64,000 nt of DNA from positions 7,986,975 through 8,050,974 of the forward strand of contig NC_135554.1 of the NCBI RefSeq assembly GCF_964340395.1, given 5' to 3'. The stretch's first letter is position 1. The number at the start of each line of letters is the position of its first letter. Below the pieces are notes generated by a model, which saw nothing but the letters and a program-made list of their open reading frames with translations, did no database searches and had not been told where the DNA came from. Origin of the DNA: Glandiceps talaboti. Taxonomy: Eukaryota; Hemichordata; Enteropneusta; Spengelidae. The position numbers and the translations under genes were made by a program. This document shows positions 44,350 to 58,703 of the stretch, one piece after another.

Positions 44350-44514
44350 GGTACCCACCATCTGGCAAAGTGATATCTAAACCAAATAGAAGTGGTTCAA
44401 GCCCACGTTTGATTGGGAACATTCAGTGCGATGGCTCGGAAAAAGTCCTTAAGGATTGTCGTGACTTGGGTAATTCCGAGAGTTGTCAGAACGTAATGTA
44501 TGTGAAATGTGAAG
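44350..44514 (+). CDS. SRCR domain 9, second half exon
   Basis: A 165-nt phase 1-1 exon between tttcag (ends 44349) and gtacgt at 44515. G-Y-P-P-S-G-K, I-G-N-I-Q-C-D-G-S-E-K-V-L-K-D-C, E-S-C-Q and V-K-C-E-G. The intron inside this domain is only 145 nt. Confidence 0.83.
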
Positions 44515-45004
44515 GTACGTGCACGTGAAATAAGGAATAACAAATGAAGAAAGTACAGTTTAATCTTCAGGCAGCAGTATAGTTTAGTTAAGGTTTGTAG
44601 CTGGGATGGGACTATATTTCTCTGTGTTTGTCCCTTTTTCTATTTCTTCACAGTTGTAACCACAGTTTGACATGGTATATCGTTAAACATGCCACTCGTG
44701 TCTTCTCTCATTTTTCTACTCTCACATCGAATTCATTCCCTCAGATCTAAAGATGGATGCGGTATTCCTCTGACAACTTATGTATTTGATCAACAATTAA
44801 ACTCAAGAGTGCTACCAGGCAATTTTAATCACAGATCACTTCGTCATTTGTCATTACCACACACATTTAACTTCATTTTTTTATTATGATGCCCCATCAA
44901 TTTGTGTTGCATGCAGACAAGTAATTAACTGTTTCTACATGGTGTATAATCTACCACCGTGACAACACCAAAGATTCGAATCTTATTTGTTTTTTCATAT
45001 ACAG

Positions 45005-45139
45005 CACCTGTTCGCGTCGATCCCAGAAGCGATGATATCGGAAGAGGTCGTGTTGAAGTATATCAAATAGGAATATGGGGAGGAATTTGCGATGACCATT
45101 GGCACGTTGAAGATGCAAATGTTGTATGTGCTCAACTTG
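45005..45139 (+). CDS. SRCR domain 10, first half exon
   Basis: A 135-nt phase 1-1 exon between tacag (ends 45004) and gtaaga at 45140. [23 protein letters not shown] and A-N-V-V-C-A-Q-L-G. Last SRCR of the array. Confidence 0.84.
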
Positions 45140-45722
45140 GTAAGACTTGTGACACACCACTTTAAATTAAGAAATTGGCTGCCTACCATTTCTTTTGTTT
45201 TTGTGTAAAATATTTTTACAAACATGTAAGCTTAAATACATACAAACAAACAGACAGACAGATATACGCTTACTTACTTACTTTCTTAGTGAGTAAACTT
45301 ACATTACCTACCACTACTTACCCACATACCCAATCCCACTCACCTACATACCCTGTTAACTGCTCTGCCACACATCTGTCCCTTCTGTAAGACTCTTAAT
45401 TGAGAATTATAGCTTAAACCTTTGTCAGTGCATGTACCCCTCAGCCAAAGGCATGTTTCTGGTCATTTTATGATTAGTTAATAATTTCACGACTGATTTT
45501 ATTGTAAAACTTTGGCAATGACCATTGAAGTGTTAACCATTTCCACCTTCTTGCCGAAACTAGATGCCAAATGTTTAGAGAAGGGATAGATGTGTGGCGG
45601 AATAATTAACGCTTTCTAGGTCCTCTGTTAGACTAAGCTGATAACAGCTAAAGACAAGCATTGCGAGTAAAATGCATCAGTACTTGCATTACCTATTTTT
45701 TTCTTGTGTTTTTATGTCTAAG

Positions 45723-45893
45723 GTTATGGAGGCACAGCGATAGCTATTCATAACGTGCACGGTAGTGAGATGCTAGACTTGATGTGGATGAACTACGTGA
45801 CATGTGTTGGTTATGAGAACACTCTGCAGCAGTGTGCATTCGATAGCATAGTTGAGTGTAACCAGACAGAGGCAGCTGGAGTAGTATGCGCTG
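45723..45893 (+). CDS. SRCR domain 10, second half exon
   Basis: A 171-nt phase 1-1 exon between tctaag (ends 45722) and gtacgt at 45894. G-Y-G-G-T-A, M-N-Y-V-T-C-V-G-Y-E-N-T-L-Q-Q-C, V-E-C-N and A-G-V-V-C-A-G. Four cysteines, well conserved. Confidence 0.84.
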
Positions 45894-46138
45894 GTACGTA
45901 ACACATACTATAGTTTTAGCAAAAATGAGAGGAAAACATGCGTCACCCATATTCTTAACATTTTAATTGGAAATGTATGAATGGCTCAGAAATTAGACAA
46001 CTATAAAAATTACTTACTGTTATTACATTTTCAGTTCTCCAAGAAAATCTGGCAGTTTAGAATCTAGATTCTGTTTCACTATTCTTATATAAATGTTTTT
46101 GAAGAAAAAATCAATACTTAATATTATCTCAACTGTAG

Positions 46139-46756
46139 GTGTTCCAATTGACCACTTTTACTGGCCTATGCACCTCAATGATGGAACTTACCAAGATAAC
46201 TTGGTGGATGTCATGACAACAATCGTCCACGGAAATGCACATTTTGGCCAAGTACTCCATGCCGTACCTGTTGTAATAGAGAGTGAAAATGACTGGGTAG
46301 ATCTCGGAACTTTGCCAGGCAGTTGTCTGGAGGATCTTGAGAATTGCTTTCTTGGCTTTACTCTGACATTCTGGTTGAAGACTGAACTGTTACAGTACGA
46401 ACAGACTATTATTGAAATGGGTAACAAGCAAACACCAGGTATCACATTCTCGTATCATTTTGACTACTATGAAGTGAATTTGAGAAGCAAAAGCTGGTCA
46501 TGGACAGTGTTTATGACTGGCAACTATACAAGATGGTCTCGCGTTGCATTGACGTGGAAACCTAATGATGGATTTGGTGTGTATGTTGATGGATATGAAG
46601 TTGCTAATGATGACCATGGTGAGTCTCGAGTTGACAATCACGACATGGAATCGGCCTACCATCTTAAACTCGGGAACCCAAGACCTGGTATTGGAAAAGA
46701 AGCAAGATTCATGGTAGACGACCTTCAGTTTGTTGAAAAACAGAATATATCATACA
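46139..46756 (+). CDS. LamG/pentraxin-like (concanavalin-type) domain exon
   Basis: A 618-nt (206-codon) phase 1-1 exon between actgtag (ends 46138) and gtaagt at 46757. It contains F-L-G-F-T-L-T-F-W-L-K-T-E, Q-T-I-I-E-M-G-N-K-Q, S-R-V-A-L-T-W-K-P-N-D-G-F-G-V-Y-V-D-G and a closing A-R-F-M-V-D-D-L-Q-F. These are the strand motifs of the jelly-roll LamG_3/pentraxin type found in many adhesion proteins. The cysteine pair S-C-L and N-C-F precedes the F-T-L-x-F-W strand. A whole domain in a single exon next to split SRCR domains fits domain shuffling. The exact subfamily cannot be settled by eye. Confidence 0.75.
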
Positions 46757-47434
46757 GTAAGTGATAAATTACCTTGCCAAAGGAGCACACTCTAACTGAT
46801 TTGTTTCTCGAAAACATGTTTCTTCTACAAATAGGTCAGTCATCCATTACTTCTAATACAATTCCAATGTGATGTACGTACAACTGTAATTTAATCCGAG
46901 ATTATATATTGAAAATTTGATTTAGTTTGGACAGAAAAATATGATAAATATGCGTGATTTGATCATTTAAAAGTAAACAACACCAACAACGTATTTATTT
47001 CAACGAATTACAGAGGTGTAGTATTTACATATTGCCGATTTCTTTTAAATCATGTTTACAAATAATATGAGGAAAGAACTATACACAAACTATCATTTTT
47101 GGTGCTCATATAATTATTACTGACTGGCAGCTATATTTGTAGCCAATTTCTTTTAAATCATGTCTCCATTCAGTCACATAAAATTTTGAATAAGTGGGGA
47201 GGGTTGATATATATGAGGTGTATTTACAAGTAACGTTTGAGACGTGTACACCTTTCTTGAAGTTATATTTTTATATGACAATAACTGTGATTACACATTA
47301 AATACTAAGTATGGATTTTCACATGGACATCAGGTTTTAAGAAACCTTTAGTTTTGTTAATTTTGATAATTTTAAGAAATTTAGTCCTTGAAATTTACAC
47401 GTGGGTAAAATGATTATATTTATCACTCTAACAG
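46757..47434. other. Intron, nothing recognised
   Basis: 678-nt intron between the LamG-like and F5/8C-like exons; AT-rich with a twice-used phrase tttcttttaaatcatgt (about 47040 and 47148). No coding or named repeat. Confidence 0.5.
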
Positions 47435-47638
47435 AACCAGAGGATATGGCAGAAGGTAAATTTGTCACCATAATTGGACTTGCTAACACACAAATGGGAC
47501 TACCCATGGTTGAGAACAATGTGGTTGATGGAATTCTGGACACCTACCTTACAGTACCTATGGAAAACCCAAACACGTACCTACGATTAGACTTAGGCTT
47601 TTTATATGAAGTATCACACGCTGTTCTACGAGCTGCAG
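47435..47638 (+). CDS. F5/8C / fucolectin-like domain, first exon
   Basis: A 204-nt phase 1-1 exon between taacag (ends 47434) and gtaatg at 47639. I-G-L-A-N-T-Q-M-G, V-V-D-G-I-L-D-T-Y-L and N-T-Y-L-R-L-D-L-G-F-L-Y-E-V match the opening half of galactose-binding-like folds (A-x-Q, DG, Y-x-R-x-D-L-G). The second half is the next exon. Confidence 0.7.
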
Positions 47639-47825
47639 GTAATGTAATATCAACAATTTGTACATTTGGTTTGGTTAATTGTATATTTTGCTAAATGCCT
47701 CTGTGAGCATATTTCGTAATCCGACATCAATATCCAGAGAAAGGACGTATGATGAATAAAAAGGATATCTACTTGCTTATGTCTCATACCACATTTAGAA
47801 AGAGGGAAGAGAGTGACATGATGAC

Positions 47826-47863
<38 letters not shown>

Positions 47864-48137
47864 TGACTGACTGACTGAGAGACACAGACAGACAGGCGAA
47901 CGGTAGGACGGGTGGACAGAGAAAGACGGGTGAATGGATGGAGGCAGGTAAGCATGCGGGGGAGGGGCATACACGGTACATATGAATGGATAGTTACACC
48001 AGACAGACAGAGAGACATACATATAGATAGATATCTCGATAAATATTTCGATATCTCGATAAATATCTCGATAGATAGATATCTCGATAGATAGATATCT
48101 CGATATCTCGATAGACATCTCGATAGATAGATATCTC

Positions 48138-48179
<42 letters not shown>

Positions 48180-48245
48180 TAGATAGATATATAGATAGAT
48201 AGATAGATGGATATATAGATAGATAGATAGATAGATAGACTGACA
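47826..48245. repeat. (GACA)n / (GATA)n satellite-like stretch
   Basis: Interrupted tetranucleotide repeats (cagacagacag, gatagatagata, atatctcgata) filling most of the intron inside the F5/8C-like domain. Confidence 0.92.
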
Positions 48246-48449
48246 GAAAGATCAATAAGGACAACCGACCGTCACGCAGACAGAGAGTGATGGAAGAAAG
48301 TCTGATGCTGAAACACCGAGCCCGATGACTGGCAGAATAGATTGACAGGGATAAATAATGAAACCATGTCAGGAACAGGTCATAGCACTTTCTATAACGT
48401 CATTCTTATCATAATTTTTATAACTTTATTTATGTTGATATATCTACAG

Positions 48450-48665
48450 ACAAAGATCAACGATTGGAAATATTGATAGGACGGAATTCAACGAAAGATA
48501 AAGCAACGCAATGTGGAAACCTCGTTACAGTCAAGGCATATGGAACGTACACTCTTCGTTGTCCACGCACACTGCCTGGCAAATTTGTATTTATCACTTC
48601 AAACGCACTTGACGGTGGAAAGGAGAACACTGATTTAGCACTGAGCGAAATACAGATATATAATG
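48450..48665 (+). CDS. F5/8C / fucolectin-like domain, second exon
   Basis: A 216-nt phase 1-1 exon between ctacag (ends 48449) and gtaagt at 48666. L-E-I-L-I-G-R-N-S-T, T-Q-C-G-N-L-V, Y-T-L-R-C-P, G-K-F-V-F-I-T and L-A-L-S-E-I-Q-I-Y-N-G resemble the fucolectin/tachylectin-4 (FTP) ending with its C-G...C...G-x-x-V pattern and L-x-L-x-E-x-x-V-Y-G close. I do not see the complete fucose-binding H...RxD set, so sugar binding is unproven. Confidence 0.7.
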
Positions 48666-50939
<2,274 letters not shown>

Positions 50940-51530
50940 ATCCTACCTATATTGGTTGTCATAGAGAGTTGGAGGACTTTACCATGAGTACAGAAGACAA
51001 GGAATACACCATAGGTGAATGTCGACAATATTGCGCCTCGGCCGATCGCGAATTTGCCTATGCAGGCATGACAAACACCAAACGTTGTCTCTGTGGAAAC
51101 ACGTTCAATGACAGTGAAGATGGTAGCAAGTGCAGCCTCTTCCTACACTACAAAAAAGATGTTTTCACAGTCTACCCTAGGAATGAAAACAGCCCATTTT
51201 ATCAGGTAAACGATTCGGTTGATTACGTAAGCATCTTCGAGTCAAGTAACGTGATAAGGCAGCTGCACCGCCCATATAATTTCAGTTTTGCGGTAGACTG
51301 CTTTACGGACGATATTCGCGTTAAAAATGCCAATGACAATAACATTTACCTCCCTCTGCAGGTCATCACATGTGCTTTTGGGATCAATATCAACAATTAC
51401 GAACTGTTCGTTGATTTGTATGTTGATTACGGTAACGATGACAGACTTCTTGATGTCATACGTACTGGTGACCACACCATAAATGTGACATATACAACTC
51501 ATGGCCATTATAATTTGAACGTCATGTACT
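50940..51530 (+). CDS. WSC domain plus PKD-like segment exon
   Basis: A 591-nt phase 1-1 exon between tcgcag (ends 50939) and gtcagt at 51531. The first 60 residues form a WSC module: Y-I-G-C-H, G-E-C-R-Q-Y-C-A, F-A-Y-A-G-M, R-C-L-C-G-N and K-C-S. WSC is a putative carbohydrate-binding domain and occurs at the N-terminal side of polycystin-1 itself. The remainder (F-S-F-A-V-D-C ... H-Y-N-L-N-V-M-Y-C) looks like a beta-rich PKD-like unit. An in-frame stop follows at 51536, which the donor at 51531 avoids. Confidence 0.78.
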
Positions 51531-51591
51531 GTCAGTAACAGTTTCATTACTTCTACTCAAATTGTACACGTAACCGTGACACCATTAACAG

Positions 51592-53350
51592 CTCCACTGC
51601 TTGGTGTAACAGCCCCTGAACATATCGAAGAAACGAGAAAAGTTCATGTCAAGAAAATGGCTGGAGTCACAGAAGATCAGTTGGCGGTCAGAGATATTCC
51701 TGTATCCATTGCTTCTAAATATCCAGATGACACAAACGTAACTTGTTTAATAGATTTTGGAGATAACACAACAGAAGAACGTTTCTTGACACAAAACTCT
51801 ACACTGACTTTCCATCACACATACCTTGCTGTGGGCATCTTCCAAGTACACCTGAGTTGTTGTAACATTGTTGACTGCACGAATCAATCATTTCTACGAT
51901 ACGTCAAGGAGAAGATGTCAGTATCCTCTTTTCCTCACATCAGCATTGAATATGGGAACCCGTTTGTACTAAACTGGGCGGTACAAAATCTAGCTGAAGT
52001 GGAGTTCCCATTTATTATTAGTAAGATAGGAAATGAAAATGACCAAACTATAACAACAACGCCAGCAAGTCAGACCATGAATGTGACATCGCAATTCAGT
52101 AATACCCTATATGTTGATGCAAATAATGCAACTGGAAACATTCCCGAGAATAGCAAAATGAAAATGAGTGTGAATTACCTTGGTGGGACTCACAACATAC
52201 CGAAAGCCGACTACATGTGTAGAGGGCTTCACTTTGTAAACACACTCATGTTGAATCACCCACAGGAAACCATTCAAAGAATGACCAGCTTCCATGTGTC
52301 AGATGCCATATTGAATGTCACTATAGATATGGAAATCAATTATGAGAAGACTGACTTCAGGAGTCTAGTTGGTGAGACAGGGGAGAAAATACAAGAGTTG
52401 GAAAGAGGCTCTGTGTTAAGTATGACACTGGTCACAGACAATGTGAGGGACATCATTCGAGTATTTAGATTTGGGGATGAGAATATCACCCTTCCTGGAG
52501 AAGTGTTGATGTATGGTGAAAAGAATGAGTCAAATAAGGACGACAAGAGCCATAGATATATGACGAAAGGTAATACAACACTCCAGCTTATTGCTGTGAA
52601 TGAAGTCGGTATCTCTACTGCAAGTGAGTTCTTTGAGGTTTATGCCCCATGTGAGAGACCGCAGGTTTGGATAAATGGCATCGGCAAAACTAAGTTCAAA
52701 CCACGAAGAGAATATCGGTCGAATGAAATCAGTTTAAGTGGCATTGTTACGTTCATCTGTCGAATCGAAAATCTCACAGATAGTGCCAACTTCACATGGA
52801 GTGCTGACAGTTTGAAAAACAGTATGGAATCGATCTCAGTCAACCAATCAGGTCGATACAGCATAAAATTTCCATCTAAAATGTTTGAATATGGTTTGGT
52901 TCGCATTAGTCTCACTGTGATTGTACCCGGTGCTTTAATTGTTGATCCCGGCATGGACAAAATCTACATAGAAATTGTACGAGCGCCACCTGTGGTGAAG
53001 ATTGAAGGGGGCAATGCACGAATGCATTCAACCTATGATGACCTGGTCCTAGACGCAGTGCAATCAAAAGACCCAGAAAGTGATGGCTCTGATGACATGA
53101 AATGGTCATGTCGAATGAGTGGGACTTCAGCTATCATCTCGTCCACCCCTGTTCAATTCGACGCCTGTGATATTAAAGCTGATCATGTCAACGTATCCAA
53201 AGACACCAAGGTGGTGACCGTGTTGAGTAAATATCTATTGTCTGGTGATTACATATTCACTGCATCACTGACTGCTGAAAATGGTGTGACGACTTCATTT
53301 GACCAAACCATCACTATTGTTGACCATTCAATTCTTAACCAAGAAATAAG
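51592..53350 (+). CDS. PKD domain and first part of REJ module exon
   Basis: The largest exon in the window, 1,759 nt; enters in phase 1 and leaves in phase 2 (donor gttagt at 53351). A PKD repeat is visible: N-V-T-C-L-I-D-F-G-D-N-T-T followed by F-H-H-T-Y-L-A-V-G-I-F-Q-V. Further on is REJ sequence: A-P-C-E-R-P-Q-V-W-I-N-G, R-S-N-E-I-S-L, A-N-F-T-W-S and, near the end, V-V-K-I-E-G-G-N-A-R then L-V-L-D-A-V-Q-S-K-D-P-E. In REJ proteins this module precedes the GAIN/GPS part and was first described in sea urchin sperm receptors for egg jelly. Many N-x-S/T sites suit an extracellular position. It is the exon that ties the gene to the polycystin-1/REJ class. Confidence 0.82.
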
Positions 53351-53401
53351 GTTAGTTTCCTTGTGTTTTAATTCCACAATAATGCATGTTAGGGAGCATG
53401 A

Positions 53402-53775
53402 TAATTACAACGGAAATCACAAACCCTGAAACGAAACGTCGCCTGGTTCGACAAAAATCTCACTAACATTGCTACAGTTTTTGTCTGGCCAGACAAAATA
53501 TCTCTTTGATGTTGTAAATGTTCTCGTCTGGCTTGACAAAAATCAAATTAATATTTCCACATGTTATCGTCTGGCACTGAACTACAATTGATACATTTTA
53601 GTCAAATGGCTCTCAAAAATGTCAAAGAACGCGCCAGCCCAGGCGGGACATATGAATTCAGACTGTTGGTAAGATTTTTTGTCTAGCCAGCTGATAGAAT
53701 GTAGCTTTGTTAATGAGATTTTTGTTGAGCCAGACGACGTTTTGTTTCAGAGTTTATGATTTCCGTTATACAAGG
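53402..53775. repeat. Foldback element just after the large PKD/REJ exon
   Basis: Arms of about 75 nt: left acggaaatcacaaaccctga ... cgacaaaaatctcactaaca, right the complements tttgttaatgagatttttgt ... agagtttatgatttccgtta. The centre also carries repeated gtctggc / gacaaaa phrases. It begins only 52 nt after the donor at 53350. Confidence 0.75.
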
Positions 53776-54239
53776 GTAGGCCGGGGTAAATCAAGACTGG
53801 CCTGTTGCGTAAAATGTGACCCTCCCCAATTTCATTGTGCTAAAAAGTGGTCCTCCACATATGATCCCCCTTTTCTATAAAACAAGACGTTCCCCATGTT
53901 CCCCATTTAAAAACAAAAACATAGTTTGAGACCGGCTTCATGTTACATATTGAAGCGAGTTTGGGTTAGTAATCGTGCTATGAGTTCAAAACCCACGACA
54001 GGGATTTGTTCCCTGACCGGGCTAGTGTTCTGCATATTTACTATGTAGACTGTGTGACTCATACGGTGATTGTGAATTTGAAGGACTCCTTGAGGATTGA
54101 CTTGAACGGTTGGTCATGATTATTTGCATGCATATGGATGGGGTGACTCAAGTATGACATGTGAAGTGACTGGGAAAGCCTTGACTGTTCGGGGCGACCG
54201 TCACTAACTTATGTAGACAGTGTGATTATGCTGGTGTGC

Positions 54240-54298
54240 ATAGATACATACATACATACATACATACATACATACATACATACATACATGCATACATG
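54240..54298. repeat. (CATA)n microsatellite
   Basis: Tetranucleotide tract in the intron between REJ exons 1 and 2. Confidence 0.95.
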
Positions 54299-54412
54299 AA
54301 AGGTATTATTTATAAATGTTTTTGTACGACTAAAACACTATCCTGCCATATTTATTTATATATTAATATATGTATTAATCATATTTTTCGTCCACTTTTG
54401 TTTATCATCTAG

Positions 54413-54594
54413 CTGCTTACTTAATTGTGGTAGCACCGTTAGTTCTGCATTTAGAATGGCTTTTAAGTCATTCGATCCAATGGGCAATGAAGATAATCGC
54501 ACATCATTTACTTACAATTGGGGGCTCAACGAATATGATATGACAAGTGGTGAATATTTGCCAGTTAAGAACTTCAGTGACTTTACATTGACTG
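54413..54594 (+). CDS. REJ module exon 2
   Basis: A 182-nt exon, phase 2 in and phase 1 out, between atctag (ends 54412) and gtaaat at 54595. C-L-L-N-C-G-S-T-V, then S-F-T-Y-N-W-G-L-N-E, and F-S-D-F-T-L-T-G. This is the mid-REJ strand with the C-x-x-x-C pair and Y-x-W motif. Confidence 0.78.
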
Positions 54595-55149
54595 GTAAAT
54601 ATGTAAATACAGTTTTGAGAACATTATAAATCTTATTGAATAATAGCTTTTAAACTTATGGTTGTAAATTGTAACATAATATCGGATGAGAAATTGTTGT
54701 ACAATAACATAATTCGAATGGTTCTATAAGAAGTCATATTGAAATTTTATATAAGTAAATATTGCATCATCCAGTCACGAATACCAATCATCACTTCTTT
54801 AGAGAACAATGTCTCCGAGTTTTAGGAGTGGACAAAATTTTTTTTCCCTATTTTTTAGCATCCAGTGGATGTTTTCCGCAAGGTATATATAGGAATGAGC
54901 CCTGTCTATCAATGCATCAATCTACGGTCAGCCATATATCTTTAATACCCATGGCTCAATATTAACCAAACGAAACACAAGTACAAAATGCCAAAACCGC
55001 TAGTGTGGATGTGTACGCCATTGCATGTGTACCTCTGGCAACATTGCAGGCAGAATCTTCCTCAAAATAAATGTCATCCCCATCTCCATCTGTGATCGTA
55101 CAGACACCACTCGAGTGTCTATCTCCATTATCAACTGTAAGCTGTCTTT

Positions 55150-55570
55150 TGTGACCTTGTCTTTCACATTTGACCTTGGTCAACATTGTCAGCTCAAATA
55201 GCCGAATTTGTCTTGTTTTGATAACTCAAGAAGTCGAATACACAGTTCAAGTGTTTACATTTGTGTTATGACAGGTCAGCTTTCTTTTTGTACCTTGAAC
55301 TTTGACCTCCATCCTCAAAGAGCAATACCAAATTGTTCAATAACGTGTCTGCGCGTATGTACATCAAGGTAAGCTTCCAAGCTGGTCACTAAGCTTTGAT
55401 CTTGACCTTCATCTTCAAGGTCAATTTGAAAAATCTGAAGACTTTGGAATATGCATAGGGATATCATTCAAATGTATATCCGCATGTTGTTTGAGGTAAG
55501 CGTACTATTTTGTCAGACTTGTGACCTTGAACCTAATTACCAAGGTCAAATTTAAATTTGCTAAATAACT
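55150..55570. repeat. Degenerate tandem repeat with tgaccttgaac / caaggtca phrases
   Basis: About four diverged units of roughly 115-120 nt, each with a gaccttgaac/ttgaccttca phrase followed by an aaggtcaa phrase (near 55173, 55295, 55401, 55523). Lies in the intron after REJ exon 2. No coding. Confidence 0.6.
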
Positions 55571-56027
55571 TGAACGTTTGTTTATACGATTGCCATTTAA
55601 ATTGTCTACATTGATATTACAAGTGGTAAAGTTTCTGCCAAAAATGTAGGATCATATTTCAAACACCAACTAACACAGTACAATACGTGTTGAGTTATGT
55701 TTTCGAATGCAGAAGACTCGTTCATCTTATTTTATATTACTCTACTAACCTGGTTACCTCAAAATTGGTTAACAATACTTTCTAATTAAATCCAAACAAA
55801 TTTGGCTAAACAACTACGAAACCTTAATTCAGCAACGCTGCACTCTATGAATGTTGTATTTATTGGATACAGTAATGACCGCCGGAAGCATATTATATTT
55901 TCAGGTGATTGTATTGATTTTGTTACAGTTGATTCTAACATGTAAATAATTAGATTTTGGCAATCTTAATTTGGTGTGATAGATAGCGGAATAATTTTCT
56001 AGATCTCGACAACTTCATTTAGCACTT

Positions 56028-56200
56028 AGGCCTAAAAAAAAGTTGTGTGTTTCAGATTACGCAAAACGTTTGAATAGGTGGGGTAAATAGATGTTTTGTT
56101 CTTTTTTAAAAACATATGTTTATGTGAGTGTTTAGTTCAAGTACTTATGTTTTCCGTGGTTTTCCATGTGATCTCTGTGTTATTGGTTTCTCCCCATCAG
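56028..56200. repeat. TTAGGCCTAA MITE family, partial copy 3
   Basis: Starts with acttaggcctaaaaaa, then gtttcagattacgc and gaataggtggggtaaataga; only the left half remains. Confidence 0.6.
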
Positions 56201-56533
56201 ATGAACATCTATTATTTTCGCGATTTTGTTTATTTATGATAATTATAATATAAAGGGCATTGTGGATAACATACGCAAATGTGTGAAATTCAAACAACCA
56301 CACACAGCATCGTCACAGAGGTCTAGTCTTCACCCTGTTATTCTTTCGTCACAAAATGTGTGGCTTCTTATTTTTGTACAAAATTTCTTTGAGAGCCTAG
56401 AGACTGCAAATCTAAAAAAATAAAAATAACCACTGACATTATTCTTGTTATTAGAATTATATAGAGCATAAACTTGACGTCGACCATTTTGTGCCCTGGT
56501 ATGGCTCTAATGAAATATTTGTTTTACTTGTAG

Positions 56534-56704
56534 GTGTGGTTCAGTCATCATTGGTTATTAAGGAAGGGGTCCTAAACAAACATTCAATGTATAATTTGAA
56601 TGTGTCGGTTAGCTCAGAGGATTTCCGTTATGGATTTGATGCGTACACTTTCAAGACAGCCAGACCTCCGTATGGTGGTTCTTGTGACATAATTCCTGGA
56701 AATG
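56534..56704 (+). CDS. REJ module exon 3 (PPxGGxC motif)
   Basis: A 171-nt phase 1-1 exon between ttgtag (ends 56533) and gtaggt at 56705. L-V-I-K-E-G-V-L, Y-N-L-N-V-S-V-S and, decisively, R-P-P-Y-G-G-S-C-D-I-I-P-G-N-G. P-P-x-G-G-x-C-x-x-x-P-x-x-G is the signature strand of REJ/polycystin-1 proteins. Confidence 0.82.
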
Positions 56705-58703
56705 GTAGGTATGATAGATTTACGTACTTTTTGACATTCTGAGTGTAAATCTGTAGTCCATTGTACTACTATTACTACACAAGAAAAACATGTTTCATCG
56801 TACATCATGAATGTATTATAAAAGTAATAAAATGTGGTTAGGGTTATAAGTTCTTTGTTAAAGGGGCACAAGCTGGCTTTATATGTTTTTGGGATGTAAT
56901 TTTATCTGCATATTAAAAGGTACTTGGAGTATTATATTTACTGATGTATATTTAACTATCATTTGCAATAACCTGAACACAAAGTGGACATTAGATATAG
57001 CTTACAAACCAAGCAACAACTTCATTTATTTTATGTTCAAAAATGTACAAAAACTCCCTACTATGCAATCAGCAGTTCAAACAATACCAGAACACAAATT
57101 GCCATATCTGTGCAGGCATCCATCGACATTAACACTATTGTAGAGTAGTTTAGTCGAAATTAATTTTAACCTATTTTCACTTGATTAAATGGCGTATACA
57201 CTCAGCTTGTGCAACTTTAAATAGATTACGCCAACGGGTAAGTGGACTTAAATGTCGACTGGCAAGTAGGTTACTGCAGCCTCCTAATTAGTATATGCTA
57301 TCAGTTAGGGTTGGTCAAGGGTACTCTTACAAATCTAACAATGTGTTTCGTGCCCAGAAATCAGAAATCCCTAACCCAATATGATGAAAACCTGGCTTAT
57401 ATGATTACTTAACAAAAAATGGCGGATGTCCATTTAATGGTTGCCATCAGACGGATTCTACGGAATGGACGTCACTCTCAAAAATGTTTTAGGAATTTAA
57501 ACTAGCAAAAATATCGAACAAGACTCCACATGGTTAATACATTTAGATGTACATGTATGCTTACATTCACGTGTGTATATGCCGACCTGGTCACACTTGG
57601 CTGGGCATGACCTGACACAACAAGGACGGGGCTAGCTTGACCTGAAAAACTCAGGTATGAATCCTTTGGCCTTGGAATAATCGGGGGGAAAATCGTGTAA
57701 TATGCCAACTTAGGTGCATTGTTTGAAGACTGTAGATACCTAAAATTAGCTGGATTCAGAGAAATCCATTTTGTGTTTTAATCAAAATACCATGCATATC
57801 TACTTTTGCACAACGACCACAATAGAATATGATTTTTCTCAGTAAATATATGGTAATAGTCGTACTTTCCTTAAACTGTGAAAAAAATGGCTGTTGGGAC
57901 GATTTCATCTTTTGTTATATATTCTGTTGGCTAATTATTGTCAGCGAAATGGCAAGAAAGAAATCTAGTAATGCCAAAACCAAAGCAGTGAGAAATTTAA
58001 CGATCGAAGTAGATTTTATTCTCGCAAGATCTATCCGTTACACGATCGCTTACAATATGCGAACTTGGTAGCCATCGTTCTACTGCGATTACGATGTTAC
58101 AATTTGGTGTAAAGAACTGTGTGCTTTCAAACAGGGGAAAAGGGGTGATACTCATCTCCGGGGAGCCGGGTTTTTCCTGATGATTTCAATGAATTGTCAG
58201 TATGTCACATCGACCTCTACCCATGATCGAACTATCATTTTTTTTTATTTGTATGTCTGTTTCTATGTTTTTCATTTAAATTGTTTTTTGTTTTGTTTGT
58301 CCAATTTTCGACTTCATATTTACTACATTGGGTCACGAAGAAACTCTTAACTGGAATATAACTGGAAAAAGGCATCTCCTGACAAACTTTGTTTATGAAT
58401 ACTTGTAATCAATAATCCTCCTGTCACTAATAACCAACGACCAATTCTTTTCAAACCCACAGTATGAAATCAATGTTGACAGTTAAATTTCTTATGTATT
58501 TCATCCCTTCATTCCGAAGTTTCTTTTTTATTTCACTTCATCTCTATTTTCCCATTTCAAAATTTTGCTGATAATAATTATCCCATTTTCTTTAGTGATA
58601 TTATGGTCATCTGTGAGAACGCTTGCTATATATATATATATTACAACATTTCTATTTCTTAATGTATCAGTGGTTATTGTTTTCAATATACTTCCTTTTT
58701 CAG
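56705..58703. other. Intron between REJ exons 3 and 4
   Basis: 2-kb intron without microsatellite expansion, recognisable transposon or coding potential that I can support; short frames at 56883 and 57829 lack splice and codon evidence. Confidence 0.45.

Noticed and set aside
43943-44380. 145-residue ORF spanning SRCR9 first half
   Set aside because: Only 44070-44204 is coding; the rest is a (GT)n tract and intron read-through past the donor at 44205.
47650-48264. 204-residue antisense ORF rich in L-S-I-Y and C-L-S-V
   Set aside because: Made by (GACA)n/(GATA)n repeats.
56883-57143. 86-residue ORF in the intron between REJ exons 3 and 4
   Set aside because: No domain similarity, no matching splice phase and AT-rich composition.
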